Assembly: GCA_002298605.1 (NCBI GenBank)
Contig: DBKS01000045.1
Coordinates: 38,801-95,148 of the forward strand
DNA from: Bifidobacterium sp. UBA744
GTDB taxonomy: Bacteria > Actinomycetota > Actinomycetes > Actinomycetales > Bifidobacteriaceae
Direction: 5' to 3'
DNA: 56,348 nucleotides
The notes beneath the pieces are model-generated. The model was given only the letters and a program-made list of their open reading frames with translations. It did not search any database and had not been told where the DNA came from. Shown in pieces: positions 52,723-56,348 of this stretch. The translations under genes and the position numbers were made by a program. Each line of letters begins with the position of its first letter. The first letter of the stretch is position 1.

Positions 52723-54021
52723 ATGAATGACACGACCGTGACCTCATCCGCATACGATTCGACATCGACCCCCGCCAACCGCGCCCTGGGCGCGCCGTTG
52801 GGCGGGCATCCCACACGCGTGCTGTTTCTTGGGGCGGGCGAGCTTGGCAAAGAGGTGATCATCGAGCTGATGCGCCTCGGCGCATGGGTCTGCGCGGCGG
52901 ATTCCTACGCCGGAGCGCCCGCCCAGCAGGTGGCGCACGACTATCGCGTCCTCGACATGGCCGACGCGAATAAGCTGCGAGCCCTGTTCGACGACGTGCG
53001 GCCGGACATCATCGTGCCCGAAGTGGAGGCGATCGCCACGTCGGAGCTCGCCGACGCCGCAGCGCGCGGCATCCAGGTGGTGCCCAGCGCCGAGATCGCC
53101 GCCATCTGCATGGACCGCGAACGTCTGCGCGTGCTGGCGCACGAGGATCTTCATCTGCCGACCACGCCGTACCGCTTTGCCGGCTCCCCGGAGGAGCTGC
53201 GAGAAGGCGCCGAGCTCGTGGGCTATCCGTGCGTGGTCAAGCCGGTGATGAGCTCGTCCGGTCACGGGCAGTCCGTGGTGCGCGAGCCCGAAGCGATCGG
53301 CGCGGCATGGGTGGAGGCGCAGGAGGGGCGTCGCGCGGCCAATGAAGGCGATGTGTCCCGTGTGATCGTGGAGGCCTTGGCGCCGCTGGATTACGAGCTG
53401 ACCGTGCTGACGGTGAGCTCGTCGGCCGGCGTGGTTGCCTGCGCGCCGATCGGCCAGCGGCAGGAGTCGGGCGACTATCGCGAGTCCTGGCAGCCTGCTG
53501 CCGTGTCCGCCGACGTGCTCGACCGGGCCGGCCGCATCGCCCGCACGGCGGTCGAGGGGCTGGTCGCCAAGGCCAGGTCGGCCGGAGAGACCGGCTGGGG
53601 CGTGTTCGGCGTCGAGCTCTTCGTTCTGAAGGATGGCTCGATCCTCTTCAACGAGGTGTCCCCGCGCCCCCACGACACCGGCATGGTGACGATGGTCTCG
53701 CAACGGCTCAGCGAATTCGCGCTGCACGCCCGCGCGATCCTGGGATTGCCGGTCACCGAAGCACATGTCGCGCTGTCGCTGCCGGCAGGCGGTGCGGCGG
53801 CCAGCCACGCCATCGTGGTGACGGGCGACGGCGAGGCGGTGTTCTCGAACGTCGCCGCCGCGCTGGCCGAACCGGGCACGGACCTGCGCATCTTCGCCAA
53901 GCCCGAGGTCCACGGCCACAGGCGCATGGCGGTGTCGCTGGCGATCGGGAACGACGAGAAAGAGGCGCGTGCCAAGGCGGCGCGTGTGGCCGATACGCTC
54001 GATATCGCCGTCGAACAATGA
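52723..54021 (+). CDS. purT: formate-dependent phosphoribosylglycinamide formyltransferase (PurT)
   Basis: ATP-grasp enzyme that formylates GAR with formate and ATP, replacing folate-dependent PurN. Signatures: FLGAGELGKEVIIELMRLGA, DSYAGAPAQQVAHDYRVLDM, PDIIVPEVEAIAT, PCVVKPVMSSSGHGQS, and FNEVSPRPHDTGMVT (Mg ligands). 432 residues with a ~25-residue N-terminal extension. The loop SSSGHGQS has His where E. coli PurT has Lys. Close relatives PurK share the fold, but the SSSGxGQ and EVSPRPHDTG motifs identify PurT. The ATG at 52723 is chosen; upstream in-frame starts lie in the promoter. Confidence 0.94.
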   Translation: MNDTTVTSSAYDSTSTPANRALGAPLGGHPTRVLFLGAGELGKEVIIELMRLGAWVCAADSYAGAPAQQVAHDYRVLDMADANKLRALFDDVRPDIIVPEVEAIATSELADAAARGIQVVPSAEIAAICMDRERLRVLAHEDLHLPTTPYRFAGSPEELREGAELVGYPCVVKPVMSSSGHGQSVVREPEAIGAAWVEAQEGRRAANEGDVSRVIVEALAPLDYELTVLTVSSSAGVVACAPIGQRQESGDYRESWQPAAVSADVLDRAGRIARTAVEGLVAKARSAGETGWGVFGVELFVLKDGSILFNEVSPRPHDTGMVTMVSQRLSEFALHARAILGLPVTEAHVALSLPAGGAAASHAIVVTGDGEAVFSNVAAALAEPGTDLRIFAKPEVHGHRRMAVSLAIGNDEKEARAKAARVADTLDIAVEQ

Positions 54022-54069
54022 TCTCCGCCTAAGGCGGGGGCCGAATCGGTCAGGCACCGGCATCAAGCG

Positions 54070-54103
54070 GGCCCGTGGTTTCCGGCAAGTCGGACCACGG
54101 GCC
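54070..54103 (+). terminator. hairpin after purT
   Basis: GGCCCGTGG (54070-54078) pairs with CCACGGGCC (54095-54103), extended by TCCG/CGGA after a 2-base bulge; TGTTGTAT follows. It sits in the 163-base gap between purT and purC, suggesting partial or full separation of the transcripts. Confidence 0.65.
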
Positions 54104-54184
54104 TGTTGTATCAGGCGGTTGGTAGCCTTGATAGACGTAATTCACCGGTTATTTCGTCCTCTTCGAAGGCAGGAAAGGCGATTC

Positions 54185-54937
54185 ATGGAGAAGTTGGAGA
54201 AGCTCTACGAGGGCAAGGCCAAGCAGCTGTACGCAACCGACGATCCGGAGGTGCTCTGGGTCGAATACAAGAATTCCGCGACCGCGGGCGACGGCGAGAA
54301 GAAGGAAGATTTCGCCGGCAAGGGCCGTCTGAACAACCTCATCACCACGATCATCTTCGACCTGCTGAAGAAGCGCGGCATCGACAGCCACCTCATCGCC
54401 CGCGTCAACGACACCGCCCAGCTGGTGAAGAAGGTCAAGATGTTCCCGCTGGAGATCGTGCTGCGCAACACCGCCGCCGGCCACTTCTGCTCGCGTCTCG
54501 GCGTCGAGGAGGGTCTGCCGCTCAAGGAGCCGGTGCTCGAGTATTTCATGAAGAACGACGATCTGCACGATCCCTTCGTGAACGACGACGATCTGGTGGC
54601 CCTGGGCGTGTGCACCCGCGAGGACCTCGCCGAGATCGCCCCTCTGGCCCGCAGGATCAACGAAGCCCTGATCGAGATCTTCGCGAAGATCGACGTGAAG
54701 CTCGTCGATTTCAAGATCGAAATGGGACGCACCTCCGACGGCAAACTGCTGCTGGCCGACGAGATCACGCCTGATTCCTGCCGTCTATGGGACCAGCGCG
54801 ATCACTCCGGCAAGGTGGAGCATCTCGACAAGGATCTGTTCCGCCGCAATCTGGGCAGCATCATCCCGGCCTACGAGGAGATCGAAAGCCGCCTGGCCGA
54901 CCTTGCCAAGTCCGAAGGCATCGAAGTTTCCGCATGA
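54185..54937 (+). CDS. purC: SAICAR synthetase
   Basis: Phosphoribosylaminoimidazole-succinocarboxamide synthase, which joins aspartate to CAIR with ATP. Signatures: KLYEGKAKQLYATDD (ATP loop), LPLKEPVLEYFMK, LVDFKIEMGR and ADEITPDSCRLWD. 250 residues, the bacterial short form. GGAAAGG lies before the ATG. Read-through frames upstream overlap purT and are not used. A strong terminator follows, before purL. Confidence 0.97.
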   Translation: MEKLEKLYEGKAKQLYATDDPEVLWVEYKNSATAGDGEKKEDFAGKGRLNNLITTIIFDLLKKRGIDSHLIARVNDTAQLVKKVKMFPLEIVLRNTAAGHFCSRLGVEEGLPLKEPVLEYFMKNDDLHDPFVNDDDLVALGVCTREDLAEIAPLARRINEALIEIFAKIDVKLVDFKIEMGRTSDGKLLLADEITPDSCRLWDQRDHSGKVEHLDKDLFRRNLGSIIPAYEEIESRLADLAKSEGIEVSA

Positions 54938-54944
54938 CGTTTTC

Positions 54945-54992
54945 GCAGCCCGCATCCGACGTTCCGCTCCGGATGCGGGCTGCGTCTTTTTC
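54945..54992 (+). terminator. intrinsic terminator of purC
   Basis: GCAGCCCGCATCCG (54945-54958) pairs perfectly with CGGATGCGGGCTGC (54970-54983), 11-base loop, followed by GTCTTTTTCT. Confidence 0.9.
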
Positions 54993-55054
54993 TCCGCAAT
55001 TCCTGCGATTGCATTGATACATCCTCAACAAGCCCCTCTTTCAAGGAGTTGACC

Positions 55055-56348
55055 ATGGTTTTTCGCGTATACGTGGAAAAGAAACCCGGTTTTGACGTCG
55101 AAGCGCAGCAGCTCGACAACGAACTTACGACCATTCTTGGCATCAAGGCGCTGAAGAACGTCCGCATTGTCAATCGTTACGACGTGGAAGGCATCAGCGA
55201 GGAGCTGTTCAGGCGGGCCACGCCGACCGTGTTCAGCGAGCCGCAGGTGGACGACGTCTCCGCTGATCTGCCCGACTTCGGTTCCGCCGCCGTGTTCGCC
55301 GTGGAATATCTGCCCGGTCAGTTCGACCAGCGCGCGGATTCCGCCAGCGAATGCATCCAGCTGATCTCCCAGGGCGAACGCCCGACCGTGCGCTCGGCCA
55401 AGGTGTATGCGCTGGAGGGCGATCTCTCCGCGGCCGACGTCAAGGCGATCAAGCATTACGTGATCAACCCGGTCGAGGCCCGCGAGGCTTCGCTGGACAC
55501 GAAGACCACGCTGAAGACCCAGGTGCCGACGCCCGGCAGGGTCGAGGTCATCGACGGTTTCCGCACCATGAGCGACGCCGAGCTCAAACAGTTCATCAAG
55601 GACCGCGACCTGGCCATGGACCTGGCCGACCTGCAGTTCTGCCGCGAGCATTTCACCGAGGAGCATCGCGATCCGACGATCACCGAGATCAAGGTAATCG
55701 ACACCTATTGGTCCGACCATTGCCGCCACACGACGTTCGGCACGCAACTCGACGAAGTGACAATTGACGACGCCGCCGTCAAGGCCGCGTTCGACAAGTA
55801 TCTTGAGATCCGCCACGAGCTCGGCCGCGACAAGAAGCCGGTGTGTCTGATGGACATGGGCACGATCGGCGCGAAGTGGCTCAAGAAGAACGGCATTCTG
55901 AGGAACCTCGACGAATCCGAGGAGATCAACGCCTGCACCGTCAAAGTGAAGGTGGACGTGAACGGCCACGACGAGGACTGGCTGTTCCTGTTCAAGAACG
56001 AGACGCACAACCATCCGACCGAAATCGAGCCGTTCGGTGGCGCGGCCACCTGCATCGGCGGCTGCATCCGCGACCCCCTGTCCGGCCGCTCCTACGTGTA
56101 CCAGGCGATGCGCGTGACCGGTGCGGCGGACCCGACCGTTCCGGTGTCCGAAACGCTGGAGGGCAAGCTCCCCCAGCGCAAGCTCGTCACCACGGCGGCC
56201 GCGGGCTATTCCTCCTACGGCAACCAGATCGGCCTGGCCACCGGCCAGGTGGACGAGATCTACCACCCCGGCTATGTGGCCAAGCGCATGGAGGTCGGCG
56301 CGGTCGTGGCCGCGACGCCGGCCGACCACGTGCGCCGCGAGACCCCGG
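55055..56348 (+). CDS. purL: phosphoribosylformylglycinamidine synthase, long single-chain form (3' end beyond window)
   Basis: Converts FGAR, glutamine and ATP to FGAM. The first 431 codons are present. Residues ~1-150 are the PurS-like N-terminal domain of the long (proteobacterial-type) PurL; the linker with SDHCRHTTFG and the start of the synthetase core FKNETHNHPTEIEPFGGAATCIGGCIRD are clear. The glutaminase (PurQ-like) end lies outside. AAGGAG lies 7 bases before the ATG of MVFRVYVEKKPGFD. Gram-positive and actinobacterial relatives often use separate PurS/PurQ/PurL; the fused form is characteristic of bifidobacteria. Confidence 0.95.
   Translation, partial: MVFRVYVEKKPGFDVEAQQLDNELTTILGIKALKNVRIVNRYDVEGISEELFRRATPTVFSEPQVDDVSADLPDFGSAAVFAVEYLPGQFDQRADSASECIQLISQGERPTVRSAKVYALEGDLSAADVKAIKHYVINPVEAREASLDTKTTLKTQVPTPGRVEVIDGFRTMSDAELKQFIKDRDLAMDLADLQFCREHFTEEHRDPTITEIKVIDTYWSDHCRHTTFGTQLDEVTIDDAAVKAAFDKYLEIRHELGRDKKPVCLMDMGTIGAKWLKKNGILRNLDESEEINACTVKVKVDVNGHDEDWLFLFKNETHNHPTEIEPFGGAATCIGGCIRDPLSGRSYVYQAMRVTGAADPTVPVSETLEGKLPQRKLVTTAAAGYSSYGNQIGLATGQVDEIYHPGYVAKRMEVGAVVAATPADHVRRETP

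Noticed and set aside
53221..53280. PurT loop with His instead of Lys (SSSGHGQS) as a sign of lost function
   Set aside because: All other ATP-grasp and Mg-binding motifs are intact and the gene sits with purC and purL; the change is noted but is not evidence of inactivity.
53969..54184. Upstream extension of the purC frame into the end of purT
   Set aside because: SAICAR synthetase starts at MEKLEKLYEGK with a good ribosome-binding site; the extension crosses the purT terminator hairpin.

Overview
The window looks like a chromosomal segment of a high-GC actinobacterium, most probably Bifidobacterium. Four things point there: actinobacterial Pup-ligase genes without a 20S proteasome, a helicase-less actinobacterial PriA, an EF-P with the actinobacterial PGKGP loop, and a PurT / purC / long-chain PurL cluster. 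It is mostly conserved core genome. I see no insertion sequence, integrase, prophage or CRISPR array. The species cannot be named from the sequence alone.

Layout. 1-3.0 kb (minus): groEL, cut by the window edge, behind two tandem CIRCE operators; a cold-shock protein; a membrane-anchored LytR_C protein. 3.0-9.2 kb (plus): ung, then a six-gene MoxR/DUF58/VWA operon in which every junction is a 4-nt start/stop overlap. 9.3-11.1 kb: a small WXG100-like protein and a large alpha/beta-hydrolase with a helical N-terminus. 11.2-15.5 kb: purB, a flippase-like integral membrane protein with a kinase-like insert, and hup. 15.8-17.4 kb: a VOC-fold protein and an MFS transporter behind a promoter with an operator-like dyad. 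17.5-24.2 kb (minus): dedA, mpa/arc, dop, an inositol-monophosphatase-like protein, pup and pafA, with no prcBA. 24.2-24.9 kb: serB (plus), divergent from dedA. 25-34.8 kb (minus): fmt, a HAD phosphatase, priA, metK, rpoZ, ilvD, gmk and a PyrF homologue with a ruined active-site motif. 34.8-45.1 kb (minus): carB, carA, nusB, efp, tuf, fusA, rpsG and rpsL. 45.5-47.5 kb (plus): a bifunctional NAD(P)HX repair enzyme. 47.6-52.5 kb (minus): a threonine-aldolase-like enzyme, a family-2 glycosyltransferase, tRNA-His, a family-4 glycosyltransferase and an aminotransferase. 52.7 kb to the end (plus): purT, purC and purL, the last cut by the edge.

How the genes work together. The translation block (str operon, efp, nusB, fmt, tRNA-His) and the nucleotide block (carAB, gmk, purB, purT, purC, purL) are housekeeping. 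The Pup block would make, ligate and remove a Pup that already ends in Glu, feeding an unfoldase that lacks both a local protease partner and the C-terminal docking motif. The MoxR/VWA block is probably a membrane-associated chaperone or assembly machine of unknown client.

Regulation. Many first genes of transcription units have a TAnnnT -10 hexamer 6-8 nt before the start codon and no Shine-Dalgarno sequence, which suggests leaderless mRNAs. Internal operon genes usually have a clear Shine-Dalgarno. The best leads are the PyrF-like protein, the degenerate phosphatase in the Pup locus, and the WXG-like/hydrolase pair beside the MoxR operon.
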